Shown: positions 16,358 through 25,874 of the stretch, piece by piece | Layout: the number at the start of each line of letters is the position of its first letter | Numbering within the stretch: the first letter of the stretch is position 1 | Source: Bacteroidales bacterium | GTDB lineage: Bacteria; Bacteroidota; Bacteroidia; Bacteroidales; CAIWKO01 | DNA: 41,969 bases | Assembly: GCA_023228145.1 (NCBI GenBank) | Contig: JALOBU010000026.1 | Span: 1-41,969 of the forward strand | Direction of reading: 5' to 3' | Program-made: the position numbers and the translations under genes | The notes under the pieces: model-generated | The model's database searches: none | Seen by the model: only the letters and a program-made list of their open reading frames with translations | Told to the model about the DNA's origin: nothing

Positions 16358-17767
16358 ATGAATCGGGATTTTGCCAGTGCCATAGAAAATTATAACAAAG
16401 GGATTGGAATAAAACTGGTTGACGCTGATTATGCCATGTACCAGAAAGCCCTTGCAGAAGGTGCTTTGGCAAAACTTGAAACAAAAGCAGCCTCATTGAT
16501 TAGCATGATTGAAAACTACCCGAAATCGAACTACCGCGCTGCAGCTATTTTTGAGCTTGCTAATACTTATCAAAACATGAACAACAGCAACAAGGCCATT
16601 GATTATTACGATATGCTTTCACGCGAATACCCTAATTCGGGGTATGTAAGCCAATCCTTACTAAAAAAAGGAATGATTTATTACAACTCGGAAAAAGACG
16701 AACAAGCATTACAAGTTCTGAAAAAAGTTATCAGTGATTTCCCTGGGACACCGGAATCAAAAGAGGCGCTGGTCAGCATACGCAACATTTATGTTGACAA
16801 AGACCAGGTGGAAGATTTTTTTGTATATGTTAAAGGGTTGCCATTTAACAATGTTTCAGACTCAGAGCAGGATTCCATAACTTATATAGCTGTAATTAAT
16901 CGCTACATGAAAAATGATTGCGTCAATGCTTCCAAAGGATTTAAAGATTATATAGAAAAATTTCCCAACGGAGCATATCTTATTGATGCACATTTTTATC
17001 TTGCAGAATGCCAGTACCGTTCAGGGGAAAGCAATGAAGCGCTCGAAAACTACAATTATGTTACGGCAAAACCCCGCACAAAATTTCTGGAAAAATCTTT
17101 ACTTCATGCTGCTGAGATTAATTTCAGTAATAAAAAATATGAGGCGGCTCTCAGTAATTATATTGAACTCGAGAAATATGCTGAATACAAAGAGAACATC
17201 ACGCTGGCTATGGCTGGGCAAATGCGCTGCAACTACCTGCTTGAATTATATGGCTCGGCCATAGAAGCGGCACAAAGGCTTCAAAACACCGATAAACTGA
17301 CAAATGAAATGGAAGTTGAATCACACATGATAATTGGAAAGTCTGCAATGACCATGAATAATTATTCTCTGGCTCATGCCGAATTTAATGCCGTAACAAA
17401 AATCACAAACAGTGAATCCTGTGCCGAAGCCAAATATAATATTGCCTATATTTTTTACCTTCAGGATAATACTGTGGAATCGGAAAAAGCAGCTTTTGAC
17501 CTGATAAACCAGGTACCCTCTTACGATTACTGGGTAGCAAAAGCTTTTATTCTTCTTGCCGACAATTATGTAAAAACCGGCAATGGGCATCAGGCAAAAT
17601 ATACCCTGAAAAGCATTATTGATAATTACGAAGGAGCCGACCTGGTTGCCATAGCACAAGGCAAACTTAATGAGATTCTTGAAGCAGAGAAAGCTGAGGA
17701 ACAACAAAAAGCTGAAGAATTGCTGAAAGAAAATGAACTCCAGATTCCTGACATGGACATTAAATAA
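16358..17767 (+). CDS. Large exported TPR protein, C-terminal part (frameshifted gene)
   Basis: This is the second half of the split TPR gene. The frame is open from 16244, well upstream of the first ATG at 16358. The codons between encode good TPR sequence (KTLNDTYNRLGDVYFMNRDF), so the ATG is not the biological start. It has no signal peptide of its own. It contains TPR-like units (NMNNSNKAIDYYDMLSREYP, SEKDEQALQVLKKVISDFPG) and ends in a charged, Glu/Lys-rich helix (LEAEKAEEQQKAEELLKENE). The barrel gene starts 10 bp after its stop, so the two are co-transcribed. One missing base near 16250 explains the break. Confidence 0.8.
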   Translation: MNRDFASAIENYNKGIGIKLVDADYAMYQKALAEGALAKLETKAASLISMIENYPKSNYRAAAIFELANTYQNMNNSNKAIDYYDMLSREYPNSGYVSQSLLKKGMIYYNSEKDEQALQVLKKVISDFPGTPESKEALVSIRNIYVDKDQVEDFFVYVKGLPFNNVSDSEQDSITYIAVINRYMKNDCVNASKGFKDYIEKFPNGAYLIDAHFYLAECQYRSGESNEALENYNYVTAKPRTKFLEKSLLHAAEINFSNKKYEAALSNYIELEKYAEYKENITLAMAGQMRCNYLLELYGSAIEAAQRLQNTDKLTNEMEVESHMIIGKSAMTMNNYSLAHAEFNAVTKITNSESCAEAKYNIAYIFYLQDNTVESEKAAFDLINQVPSYDYWVAKAFILLADNYVKTGNGHQAKYTLKSIIDNYEGADLVAIAQGKLNEILEAEKAEEQQKAEELLKENELQIPDMDIK

Positions 17768-17777
17768 TTTTGTAATC

Positions 17778-19493
17778 ATGAAAAATAATATAAATTACCG
17801 CATTATGAAAACAACACGATACATCCTTGGATTTACGGCATTTTTCATATTGTTTTATCATCAACTATCCGGGCAAATAAAACCTTACGCTGAAAATGTG
17901 ACGGTGATAGCTCCATATCAGCCTACCATCTCTGATGCAAATAAATTAAACACTCAACCAGTATTTACCGACACAGTGATTACCATGCCGAAACTGGAAT
18001 ATCCCATGCTATTCCGTAAATACAAAACTCAGTTTGCTGCGGAGCCAATTAAAGCAGCACGTGTTGGAGAACCATCCCTAACTAAACTTTATAAATTTCT
18101 TCTGAAAGCAGGGTTTGGAAGCTATACTTCCCCATATGGCGAATTTTTTGTAAACAATACATATTCCCGCTCCTATGCTGTTGGTGGACATTTGAAACAT
18201 CACTCCTATTTTGGGAAAATTCAAGGATGGGCTTACCCCGGTAATAATGAAAACCTTGCAGAATTTTACGGAAAAAAGTTTTTTAAAAATACTGTGATAG
18301 GAGGCGATATTTCTTATAAAAGAAATGTCTGGCATTATTACGGCTTCAAACCCGGCGAACTCTCCGTCCAGCCTCTTGACAGAGATTTGTATAAACAACG
18401 CTTCAACCTTATCACAGCAGGAGTTTATTTCAACAGCATGCATCACCCCGATTCCCTGAAACTTAATTATTCAACAGCGCTAAAATATTATTACCTGAAC
18501 GACTTTTATAGTGTCTCAGAAAACGGCCTTGAGTTTAGTGGCGACATTCACAAAGACCTGCACTTATTTAAATTCACAAGCTCCCAGTTACTGGGGATGC
18601 AGGCCAAAATCAACTATTATTTCAATGAAGACAGCCTCCGGCAGTACAATGCCGGCATTATTTCGCTAACCCCATACATAAGAACAACTTTTAAAGGGTT
18701 CAACTTCAACCTGGGCGTTGACATCTCTGTGTCTGCCGACAGCCTGGCGTCTTTTCATTTTTATCCTATTGCCGATGTCCAGTTTAACATAGTAAAAAAT
18801 ATCCTGATAGTTTTTGCAGGGATAAAAGGAAATCTGGAAGAAAACACCTATCTGAGTTTTACGAACGAAAACCCATACATCAATCCTCAGATACCTTTGT
18901 CATACACCAGCCATGTGTATAATATTTTCGGCGGCATCAAAAGTGAAATAAGCCGTACCCTGAATTTCTCCGCTGCTGTATCTTACGAAAGAATAAAAAA
19001 TATGCCCATGTATGTGAACGACACCAGCCTCGTTTTCAACAACAGGTTTGTAATAATTTACGATAATGCCAAACTCCTTAATGTCAAAGGAGAACTTGCT
19101 TATCAAAAAGATGAAAAGTTTAAACTTCTCGTTGGAGGCAACTTCTATAATTACATCATGGATAACGAGGACCGGGCATGGCATAAGCCCATTTTTGATG
19201 CTTACGCAGATTTTTGCTATAACATCCGTGATAAGTTTATTATTCAGGCAGGAATTACGGGACGTTCAAATGTATATGCCAAAACATTTGCCGGAAGAAA
19301 CCCCGTGAAGAAAAAACTCAGCGGGTATGCCGACTTAAATTTAGGTTTTGAATACCGGTATTCGAAAATATTATCAGCCTGGATAAACTTTAATAATGTC
19401 ACCAACATGTCGAAAAAAATAAAATATTATCAGTGGAATAACTATCCACTTTATGGCTTTAATCTCATGGCAGGCATTTCATATGCATTTTGA
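17778..19493 (+). CDS. Outer-membrane beta-barrel protein, TonB-receptor-like
   Basis: I use the ATG 10 bp after the TPR gene's stop, giving 571 residues; an ATG nine codons later (17805) begins directly with the signal peptide MKTTRYILGFTAFFILFYHQ and is equally likely. A periplasmic N-terminal segment (ENVTVIAPYQPTISDANKLN) is followed by about 450 residues of alternating aromatic/polar strands. The chain ends in GISYAF, the terminal Phe typical of outer-membrane barrels. There is no clear TonB box or plug, so substrate transport cannot be claimed. Its coupling to the large TPR gene suggests that the two make one envelope assembly. Confidence 0.78.
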   Translation: MKNNINYRIMKTTRYILGFTAFFILFYHQLSGQIKPYAENVTVIAPYQPTISDANKLNTQPVFTDTVITMPKLEYPMLFRKYKTQFAAEPIKAARVGEPSLTKLYKFLLKAGFGSYTSPYGEFFVNNTYSRSYAVGGHLKHHSYFGKIQGWAYPGNNENLAEFYGKKFFKNTVIGGDISYKRNVWHYYGFKPGELSVQPLDRDLYKQRFNLITAGVYFNSMHHPDSLKLNYSTALKYYYLNDFYSVSENGLEFSGDIHKDLHLFKFTSSQLLGMQAKINYYFNEDSLRQYNAGIISLTPYIRTTFKGFNFNLGVDISVSADSLASFHFYPIADVQFNIVKNILIVFAGIKGNLEENTYLSFTNENPYINPQIPLSYTSHVYNIFGGIKSEISRTLNFSAAVSYERIKNMPMYVNDTSLVFNNRFVIIYDNAKLLNVKGELAYQKDEKFKLLVGGNFYNYIMDNEDRAWHKPIFDAYADFCYNIRDKFIIQAGITGRSNVYAKTFAGRNPVKKKLSGYADLNLGFEYRYSKILSAWINFNNVTNMSKKIKYYQWNNYPLYGFNLMAGISYAF

Positions 19494-19689
19494 AACAAAT
19501 AGTAAAAAAACTAATCTCATTGCATATAAATATTTTAATTTGTAAATGTATGAAAATTAGTTATTACTAAAGCCCGCGGACGTGAAAAGAAGCAATACAT
19601 ATGTCTAACCTTATTTTCTTTACGTTGTTTTAATCTATTTTTTGTAAAGGATTCTGAAAAATCATTATTGATTTCGTAAATGGAATTTA

Positions 19690-19721
19690 TTTGCATTATT
19701 TCAGAAAAAAAAGTAGTTTTG
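19690..19721 (+). promoter_or_regulatory. Promoter of the 400-aa barrel gene
   Basis: TTTG (19690-19693), 20 bp, then TAGTTTTG (19714-19721) fit the Bacteroidota promoter pattern and lie 19 bp before the ATG at 19741, giving a very short leader. Confidence 0.65.
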
Positions 19722-19740
19722 TTTTATTGAATTAAGCCAT

Positions 19741-20943
19741 ATGAAAAAATTACTTGCTTTTTCCAGCTTGTTATTTATACCCTTGTTACTGGCAGCACAA
19801 ATGCCCGATACACTTCGGCGCGCCAGTGGTTTTTATATCAGCCCGGCGCTTACTGGCTTTTATTTTTCGGAAGAAAACACACAACCTACCCCCGGCTTTG
19901 GGCTGAATGCGGGTTACCGTTATATGAACAAATGGAAAAACGGGCTTTTTATTGAAAGCGGTATTGGCATCAGCTGGCTGACAGCTAATTATGCCGAACA
20001 AATAAGCACAGTAAACACTATGGGCAGGGATTGGACATACAGTACACTAAGAAAAGGAAACCAGCTTTATGTAAGTTGCCCTTTTCTTTTCGGGTACAGA
20101 ACTACCAGAGGTAAAGTGCGTTTTCAGGGGAGCGCAGGAATTTCTTTCAACATAAAATACAGCGATTTTGAAAAAGTTACTATCAGTGGTGACTACCCTT
20201 TTGGGATTCCCGGAACAAAAAATTCCGGCGACGAACTTACTTTTGGCACCAGTTTCAGCGCTATTGTCAGGGCAGGTATCAGTGTCCCTCTTCGTGAAAG
20301 ACTTTGCATTGAGTTTTTGCCGGCATTCAGATATAACTTTTTCAGCACAAAACTTGAAAGTTTAAATTTTCTGGAAAGCACCACCACCCAATTCCAAAAT
20401 TGGTCAGCAGGGCTTGATATAAGCCTGATTTGGTCACTGGACAACACCAAACCCCAAACACTGGAAGAAAAAAGAAAAAATAAAGAAACTGAGCCAGATT
20501 ATACCTATCAATATAACACCGAAAAAATGACTGTACAGATTAAAGATAAGAAAAAACCAAAATGGTATAACAATTATTTTTATTTCGAAGCACTTGGCAG
20601 CGGGCTCTCCTATTCATTCAATTATGAACGTACGCTATTCAGGAATGATATGGTTGGCATACAAGCCAGAGTAGGTTACAGTTTTATTTCCAAAATATAC
20701 GCTTTTCCGGTTGGATTCAATATTACTTTGGGCCATGCAACGCAAAAATTCGAGGCAGGCATTTACTCTACCTTTGAGAGCCTCTTACTCGAGGAGTTTA
20801 ATGTGAATATTGTTCCTCAACTGGCTTACCGCCTTGAAACCAAAGAAAATTTCTTTTTAAGGCTGGCTGTGATGTCGCATATAGTAACTAAAACAGGAGA
20901 ATGGCTGCCGGGAATTGGGATTGCTGTGGGAGGATGTTTTTGA
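19741..20943 (+). CDS. Outer-membrane beta-barrel protein (PorT/OmpA-barrel-like)
   Basis: The 400-residue protein starts with a signal peptide (MKKLLAFSSLLFIPLLLAAQ). It then shows two sets of barrel-like strands: residues about 30-240 (SGFYISPALTGFYFSEEN, FGLNAGYRYMNKWKNGLFIE) and about 270-400 (FYFEALGSGLSYSFNYERTL). They are joined by a charged linker rich in Lys/Glu (EEKRKNKETEPDYTYQYN). It ends with IAVGGCF, again a terminal Phe. The two-part layout could be a duplicated barrel or one barrel with a long loop. No specific function can be assigned. The gene has its own promoter and is convergent with the M50-like protease gene. Confidence 0.72.
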   Translation: MKKLLAFSSLLFIPLLLAAQMPDTLRRASGFYISPALTGFYFSEENTQPTPGFGLNAGYRYMNKWKNGLFIESGIGISWLTANYAEQISTVNTMGRDWTYSTLRKGNQLYVSCPFLFGYRTTRGKVRFQGSAGISFNIKYSDFEKVTISGDYPFGIPGTKNSGDELTFGTSFSAIVRAGISVPLRERLCIEFLPAFRYNFFSTKLESLNFLESTTTQFQNWSAGLDISLIWSLDNTKPQTLEEKRKNKETEPDYTYQYNTEKMTVQIKDKKKPKWYNNYFYFEALGSGLSYSFNYERTLFRNDMVGIQARVGYSFISKIYAFPVGFNITLGHATQKFEAGIYSTFESLLLEEFNVNIVPQLAYRLETKENFFLRLAVMSHIVTKTGEWLPGIGIAVGGCF

Positions 20944-20976
20944 CAGTTAGCAGTTATCAGTTAACAGTTAGCAGTT
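20944..20976. repeat. Short imperfect repeat of the CAGTTA/CAGTT type
   Basis: The 33 bp between two convergent genes consist of repeated CAGTTAGCAG and CAGTTATCAG units. It runs up to the stop codon of each neighbour. It looks like a simple intergenic repeat and not a terminator, because the units are direct and lack a stable stem. Confidence 0.5.
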
Positions 20977-21635
20977 TATATCGGGAAGAAGAGTTTTATG
21001 CTTAAATAAATAAACAACAGCGATATCAGAAAGAATATTATTGCCCAAAACATGGCAGGTATGCGGGTGATTTGGGCCAATATGGCAGCGTCACCGGCTG
21101 ATTTAGATTTGCGAAAAGCCAATGTTATAAGTTCTACAGAAGAATACAACGCCTCAAACAGCATAATTCCGGTAATAAATGCACAAAAAATATATCTCAT
21201 CATATCATCGCCGTAAAACTTCACTATCAGCACAAGCATTACAAACACTACAAGCCATATCAGCCCGAAAGTATTCCTTACAAGAAAAGTAAGGTTGAGC
21301 AAAGAAACCGTTGCAAGCGAATACAGCACCACGGAATATTGCCCTTTGCTGATAAAATAAAACATCAGCCAGGCAAAAGCCGAACCAACGGGATAGCCGG
21401 CAAAGGCTACCATAAAAAATCTGAATTTCCCCTTTGTTTTTGTTGTTGCTGTACCTGCACGGTTGCTGAATAACTCCACTTCATAAACTTCTCCCCTCAT
21501 CAGTAATGCCATCAGGGCATGACCGCTCTCGTGTATCAGGGTGTTGACCACCCTCAGGTATTTTCCCAGATAAGGAATGCGGTTAAAGAGCAATACAACC
21601 AACGGCAGGGCATATAAGATATATTCTTTTTTCAA
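20976..21635 (-). CDS. M50B-like membrane zinc metallopeptidase
   Basis: The 219-residue protein has the zinc-protease motif H35-E-S-G-H39-A in the first third, preceded by a membrane helix (ILYALPLVVLLF). At least four further hydrophobic segments follow, including GYPVGSAFAWLMFYF, which carries the Gly/Pro element found in site-2 protease relatives. This is the peptidase M50B-like group (PF13398 type), intramembrane proteins whose substrates are unknown. The second metal ligand (an Asp in a later helix) is not obvious, so activity is uncertain. The DUF2784 gene lies 37 bp upstream on the same strand, so they probably form one operon. Confidence 0.8.
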   Translation of the reverse strand: MKKEYILYALPLVVLLFNRIPYLGKYLRVVNTLIHESGHALMALLMRGEVYEVELFSNRAGTATTKTKGKFRFFMVAFAGYPVGSAFAWLMFYFISKGQYSVVLYSLATVSLLNLTFLVRNTFGLIWLVVFVMLVLIVKFYGDDMMRYIFCAFITGIMLFEALYSSVELITLAFRKSKSAGDAAILAQITRIPAMFWAIIFFLISLLFIYLSIKLFFPI

Positions 21636-21672
21636 GCCGAATGTTTTGGCAAAGGAAATGAATATTTGCTTT

Positions 21673-22047
21673 TTATCTATGCTTTTTCCTGAAAAAATTT
21701 AAGTACACAGAAATTGCAAATGATACAAAAAAGATAATTAAAGTTATGACTTCTGCCAGGGTTTCGCCGGTGTCAATTCCACTGATACGCAAAATAACAT
21801 ACCGGATATAAGAATAAGGTAAGTTTGTGTTCCCAAGTTTCTCAAGCACTTGCCAGTGCCATTCGGTGAGCGGACAGAAACCTATGCCATAAAATATACC
21901 CAGCAAAAACCAGGAGAAAGCAGTAAGAGATAGTGTTATGAAATTAGCCAGGCGTGTTTTTTCCCATACCCAGCCGAAAATATTGAAAAGTGTAAAAACC
22001 GTATGAAATATCAGAAAAAAATAATCGAGAAAATGATACCAGAACAT
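21673..22047 (-). CDS. DUF2784 membrane protein
   Basis: The 124-residue protein has four hydrophobic segments and the DUF2784 hallmark sequence around GFCPLTEWHWQVLEKLG, between the second and third helices. The function of the family is not known. It is the first gene of a two-gene minus-strand unit with the M50-like protease and is divergent from gyrB. Confidence 0.82.
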   Translation of the reverse strand: MFWYHFLDYFFLIFHTVFTLFNIFGWVWEKTRLANFITLSLTAFSWFLLGIFYGIGFCPLTEWHWQVLEKLGNTNLPYSYIRYVILRISGIDTGETLAEVITLIIFFVSFAISVYLNFFRKKHR

Positions 22048-22219
22048 TAAAATAGAATTTACTATGTGAAATTAATACAAAATAATGATATATTTAGAAA
22101 AATAACTTTCAAAATACTTTAAACCACTTATCTGCGTTAAAATATTTTCTTAACAAAAGTGTTAATAACTTCCTTAAATAAATGTGTAAATTTTTAACCA
22201 TTTTTTGGGAAAAAGATCG

Positions 22220-22227
22220 TATCTTTG
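22220..22227 (+). promoter_or_regulatory. -7 box (TATCTTTG) of gyrB
   Basis: TATCTTTG matches TAnnTTTG, 32 bp before the gyrB ATG. No good -33 TTTG is found at 19-20 bp, so initiation may rely on the -7 box or an activator. Confidence 0.5.
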
Positions 22228-22259
22228 TTTAGTTTAGAACTTTATATAAGTAATTGATT

Positions 22260-24242
22260 ATGAGCGAAAAAGAAAAAGTGAACGGCACTAATAATGCTAT
22301 TGAAAACACAAATTATGACGCTGACAGCATAAAAGTGCTTGAAGGGCTTGAGGCTGTAAGGAAACGCCCTGCCATGTATATTGGCGACACCGGAACAAGG
22401 GGTTTGCACCACCTTGTGGTAGAAGTTGTTGATAACTCCATTGACGAAGCACTTGCCGGTTATTGTAATAATATTGAGGTAAAAATCAACCCGGATAATT
22501 CCATCACCGTGGAAGATAATGGCCGCGGTATTCCCACAGGTATGCACGAACAGGAACAACGTTCCGCCCTGGAAGTTGTCATGACAGTTTTGCATGCGGG
22601 GGGAAAATTTGATAAAAACTCCTACAAAGTCTCCGGAGGGCTTCATGGCGTGGGTGTATCATGCGTCAATGCTCTTTCGTCAGAAATGAAAGTTACGGTT
22701 TATCGCGAAGGGAAAATATTTGAACAGGAATATAGTTGCGGGAACCCTATTTACCCTGTGCGGGTAGCAGGCGAATCGGATAAAACAGGTACCAGTATCA
22801 CATTTAAACCTGACAAATCTATTTTTTATATCACAGAATATAATTATGAGTTGTTGTCATCACGCCTTCGTGAACTGGCATACCTGAATAAAAAAGTAAA
22901 ACTTGTGCTTACTGATTTGCGCGAACACGAAGAAAACGGCAACGGAAAACATCACGATGAGTTTTACTCTGAAAACGGGCTAAAAGACTTTATTGAATAC
23001 CTCGATGCTACCCGTGAAAAACTCATGCCCGACCCTATTTGCATTGATGGCGAAAAAAATGACATCCCCATTGATATTGCTATGCAATACAATTCATCCT
23101 TTGCCGAAAATATACATTCATACGTTAATAATATAAACACCCATGAAGGCGGTACTCACCTTGCTGGTTTCAGAAGGGCGCTTACAAGAACGTTGAAAAC
23201 TTATGCCGAGAAGACAGGCATGTTGGCAAAACTGAAATTCGATATCAACGGCGACGATTTCCGCGAAGGGCTCACGGCTATTATTTCAGTTAATGTTCTG
23301 GAGCCTCAGTTCGAAGGGCAGACGAAAACCAAACTTGGTAACAACGAAGTGATGGGGGCAGTGGACCAACTTGTCAGCGAATTGCTGACATATTATCTGG
23401 AAGAACACCCGAAAGAAGCCCGCACTATTGTCAATAAAGTGATTTTGGCTGCAACTGCGCGCCATGCAGCACGTAAAGCCCGGGAGTTGGTACAACGAAA
23501 AAATGTCCTTTCCGGCTCAGGGTTACCCGGCAAACTTGCAGATTGCAGCGAAAAAGACTCTGCCCTGTGTGAAATTTTTCTTGTAGAGGGCGACTCCGCA
23601 GGAGGCACCGCCAAACAGGGCCGTGACAGAAAAACACAAGCCATACTGCCGCTTAGGGGAAAAATACTCAATGTAGAAAAGGCCATGCCTTACAAAATAT
23701 TTGAATCAGAAGAAATAAAAAATATCTTTACAGCTCTGGGAATCACAATAGGAACGGCAGAAGACAGCAAAGAACTCAACCTTGACAAGCTTCGTTATCA
23801 TAAAATCGTCATCATGACAGATGCTGACGTGGACGGAAGCCATATCGCCACCCTGATACTCACTTTCTTCTTCCGTTATATGAAAGAATTGATTGAACGA
23901 GGCCATGTTTACATTGCTACTCCCCCGCTATACCTGATAAAAAAAGGCAACGAGCAACACTACTGCTGGACAGAAGAACAGCGTGAACAAGTTGTGGCTG
24001 AGTTTTCTAAAACAGGAAAAGAATCCAGCATCCACATACAACGATACAAAGGTTTGGGAGAAATGAACTCAGAACAGCTTTGGGAAACCACCATGAACCC
24101 TGAAAAACGTATGCTCAGGCAGGTAAACATTGTGAATGGCACAGAAGCCGACCGGATTTTCAGTATGTTGATGGGCGATGAAGTACCCCCGAGAAGAGAA
24201 TTTATAGAAAAAAATGCAAAATACGCAAGAATTGATGTTTAA
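22260..24242 (+). CDS. gyrB: DNA gyrase subunit B
   Basis: I take the ATG at 22260; a TTG two codons earlier adds nothing. The 660-residue protein has the full GyrB order. The GHKL ATPase contains EVVDNSIDEA, DNGRGIP and GGLHGVGVSCVNALS. The transducer domain includes a QTKTKLGN segment. The TOPRIM domain contains EGDSAGG and DADVDGSHI, with QRYKGLGEMN near the C-terminus. With GyrA it forms the A2B2 topoisomerase that introduces negative supercoils using ATP. The size fits Bacteroidota GyrB, without the large insert of the E. coli form. gyrA is not in this window. Confidence 0.97.
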   Translation: MSEKEKVNGTNNAIENTNYDADSIKVLEGLEAVRKRPAMYIGDTGTRGLHHLVVEVVDNSIDEALAGYCNNIEVKINPDNSITVEDNGRGIPTGMHEQEQRSALEVVMTVLHAGGKFDKNSYKVSGGLHGVGVSCVNALSSEMKVTVYREGKIFEQEYSCGNPIYPVRVAGESDKTGTSITFKPDKSIFYITEYNYELLSSRLRELAYLNKKVKLVLTDLREHEENGNGKHHDEFYSENGLKDFIEYLDATREKLMPDPICIDGEKNDIPIDIAMQYNSSFAENIHSYVNNINTHEGGTHLAGFRRALTRTLKTYAEKTGMLAKLKFDINGDDFREGLTAIISVNVLEPQFEGQTKTKLGNNEVMGAVDQLVSELLTYYLEEHPKEARTIVNKVILAATARHAARKARELVQRKNVLSGSGLPGKLADCSEKDSALCEIFLVEGDSAGGTAKQGRDRKTQAILPLRGKILNVEKAMPYKIFESEEIKNIFTALGITIGTAEDSKELNLDKLRYHKIVIMTDADVDGSHIATLILTFFFRYMKELIERGHVYIATPPLYLIKKGNEQHYCWTEEQREQVVAEFSKTGKESSIHIQRYKGLGEMNSEQLWETTMNPEKRMLRQVNIVNGTEADRIFSMLMGDEVPPRREFIEKNAKYARIDV

Positions 24243-24261
24243 TCTCTTGCACATTTTTCAC

Positions 24262-24287
24262 CACATAGACACATAAGGGCACATAGA
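24262..24287. repeat. Short dispersed repeat of the CACATAGA type
   Basis: The units CACATAGA, CACATAAGGG and CACATAGA follow each other in the gap between gyrB and the SDR gene. Such strings are typical intergenic repeats in Bacteroidota genomes; no function is apparent. Confidence 0.4.
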
Positions 24288-24301
24288 AATATTAAGAAAG
24301 C

Positions 24302-24988
24302 ATGAACATTGTTGTTACCGGCGCTGGAAAAGGAATAGGACTTGAGCTGTGTAAAAAATTCCTTCAGCAGGAGAGCAATAAGGTTATTGCAATATCAAGA
24401 AATATTGAAAACCTTAAAGAACTTCAGGAAAAATATATAAACTTATGCCCAGTTTCTTTTGACCTCACAAATGAAGTGTACACTCCTATTATTGAAAAAC
24501 TCAGCTTCTTTGAAGAGAAAAAAACAGATATTCTTATAAATAACGCGGGTTTGCTGATAAAAAAACCCTTTGATAAATTGAGCAGGGCAGATAACAACAA
24601 GATGTTTGCTGTGAATTTTCATGCCCCTTTCCAAATGATACAAACCCTCCTACCCTTTATTTCTGATAATGCACATATAGTAAACATCAGCAGCATGGGT
24701 GGTTTTCAGGGGAGTGAAAAGTTCCAGGGATTGACGGGCTACAGCGCCTCCAAAGCAGCCCTGGCCATACTGACAGAATGCCTTGCTGCCGAGCTAAAAG
24801 AAAAAAAAATCAGCATTAACTGCCTATGTCTTGGTTCGGTAAAGACAGAGATGCTCCAGAAAGCCTTTCCCGGATATAATGCGGCTGTAAATGCGACACA
24901 GATGGCAGATTTTATTGCTGATTTTGCATGCAAAGCTCATCGCCATATGAACGGTAAAATTATTCCCGTATCGCTGAGTACTCCATAA
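24302..24988 (+). CDS. Short-chain dehydrogenase/reductase (SDR)
   Basis: The 228-residue protein has the classical SDR elements: the nucleotide-binding TGAGKGIG (residues 6-13), the NNAG motif (80-83), Ser130/131 in INISSMGG, and the catalytic Y147-x3-K151 in YSASKAA. It should be an NAD(P)H-dependent oxidoreductase of the cytosol. The absence of an acidic residue at the end of strand 2 (SRN follows) hints at NADPH rather than NADH, which is an inference. The substrate is unknown. It follows gyrB in the same direction after 59 bp of repeat sequence. Confidence 0.88.
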   Translation: MNIVVTGAGKGIGLELCKKFLQQESNKVIAISRNIENLKELQEKYINLCPVSFDLTNEVYTPIIEKLSFFEEKKTDILINNAGLLIKKPFDKLSRADNNKMFAVNFHAPFQMIQTLLPFISDNAHIVNISSMGGFQGSEKFQGLTGYSASKAALAILTECLAAELKEKKISINCLCLGSVKTEMLQKAFPGYNAAVNATQMADFIADFACKAHRHMNGKIIPVSLSTP

Positions 24989-25015
24989 TTTTTTCAACTA
25001 AAACATACAATTTTT

Positions 25016-25023
25016 TATTTTTG
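25016..25023 (+). promoter_or_regulatory. -7 box (TATTTTTG) before the putative T9SS cargo gene
   Basis: TATTTTTG fits TAnnTTTG and lies 36 bp before the ATG at 25060. The -33 position has only T-rich sequence. Confidence 0.4.
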
Positions 25024-25059
25024 GCATCGTTCATTTTTTGTAATTAAAAAATTGCAGCC

Positions 25060-25833
25060 ATGAAAACAATAATATTTTCATTCTTGCTGACAGCATTCCT
25101 GTCTTTTGGTGTTTTGGCACAATCAAAATCTACCATTACCATCAAAACCATAACCATACAAAACGGCGATACGGTGATAACCCAGCGTTCTTACGACAGC
25201 GAAGGAGATAACAATATTTTCTTCAGTGATACCGCTTTTAACAATCAGGATGTGTTTTTATTTTTCAATAAAGATTATGACCTTGATACAAATTTTAGTG
25301 AACGCTTTGAAGAAATCTTTACACGGGAAATGAAGGATTTTTTTAAAGATTTAAATATGGATAATGATGATTTTTTTGACAAGAAATTCGACATATTTGA
25401 CCGTACCTTCCCGCTGGATATGAATATAGACAGCCTTTTCCCCGATGAAGTTTACAGAATGCCCGACGCGACAGAGAAAGAGTACGAACAGCTAAAACCC
25501 CGTATAGAACGGCAACAACAGGACAATCAGGCGCACCGCATTGTTTCTGAAATCATCATCTCATCTTCACTGCCTAATGTGAGCAACTTCGGCACAGACG
25601 AATTTTCTGACGACAGCCAATTGAAAGTGTATTTTCAGCTTGATGAAAAAAAATCAACGCTTTTAACTGTTGACAACGATAATCACAAAAGTATTTATAA
25701 GGAAAAAATACCAAAATCAAAAGGCCTGTACACCCGCCTGTTTGATTTCAGTAGCTACAAGCCGGGCATATATTATTTAAGCGTAAAACAAGGCAAAAAA
25801 CAATCGGTGAGCAAGGTATCTATAAATAAATAG
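25060..25833 (+). CDS. Exported protein with a probable T9SS C-terminal sorting domain
   Basis: The 257-residue protein has a signal peptide (cleavage after LAQ, residue 21). A very acidic middle part follows, rich in Asp/Phe (SERFEEIFTREMKDFFKDLN, DDFFDKKFDIFDRTF). The last 75 residues have the strand pattern of a type IX secretion sorting domain: LKVYFQLDEKKS, then LLTVDNDNHKSIYKE, RLFDFSSYKPGIYYLSV and a final VSKVSINK. The usual PNP motif at the start of that domain is absent, so this is a divergent example. If correct, the protein would be carried across the outer membrane and attached to the surface. The function of the acidic part is unknown. Confidence 0.7.
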   Translation: MKTIIFSFLLTAFLSFGVLAQSKSTITIKTITIQNGDTVITQRSYDSEGDNNIFFSDTAFNNQDVFLFFNKDYDLDTNFSERFEEIFTREMKDFFKDLNMDNDDFFDKKFDIFDRTFPLDMNIDSLFPDEVYRMPDATEKEYEQLKPRIERQQQDNQAHRIVSEIIISSSLPNVSNFGTDEFSDDSQLKVYFQLDEKKSTLLTVDNDNHKSIYKEKIPKSKGLYTRLFDFSSYKPGIYYLSVKQGKKQSVSKVSINK

Positions 25834-25860
25834 GTAGTGCTGACGTATTTATTTTTTTAA

Positions 25861-25868
25861 TACTTTTG
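25861..25868 (+). promoter_or_regulatory. -7 box (TACTTTTG) of tRNA-Val
   Basis: TACTTTTG matches TAnnTTTG and ends 6 bp before the mature tRNA 5' end, so transcription would start at or very near the first tRNA base. Confidence 0.5.
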
Positions 25869-25874
25869 CATCAT

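Noticed and set aside
22896..24254. Several antisense ORFs within gyrB
   Set aside because: Shadow frames of a highly conserved gene.
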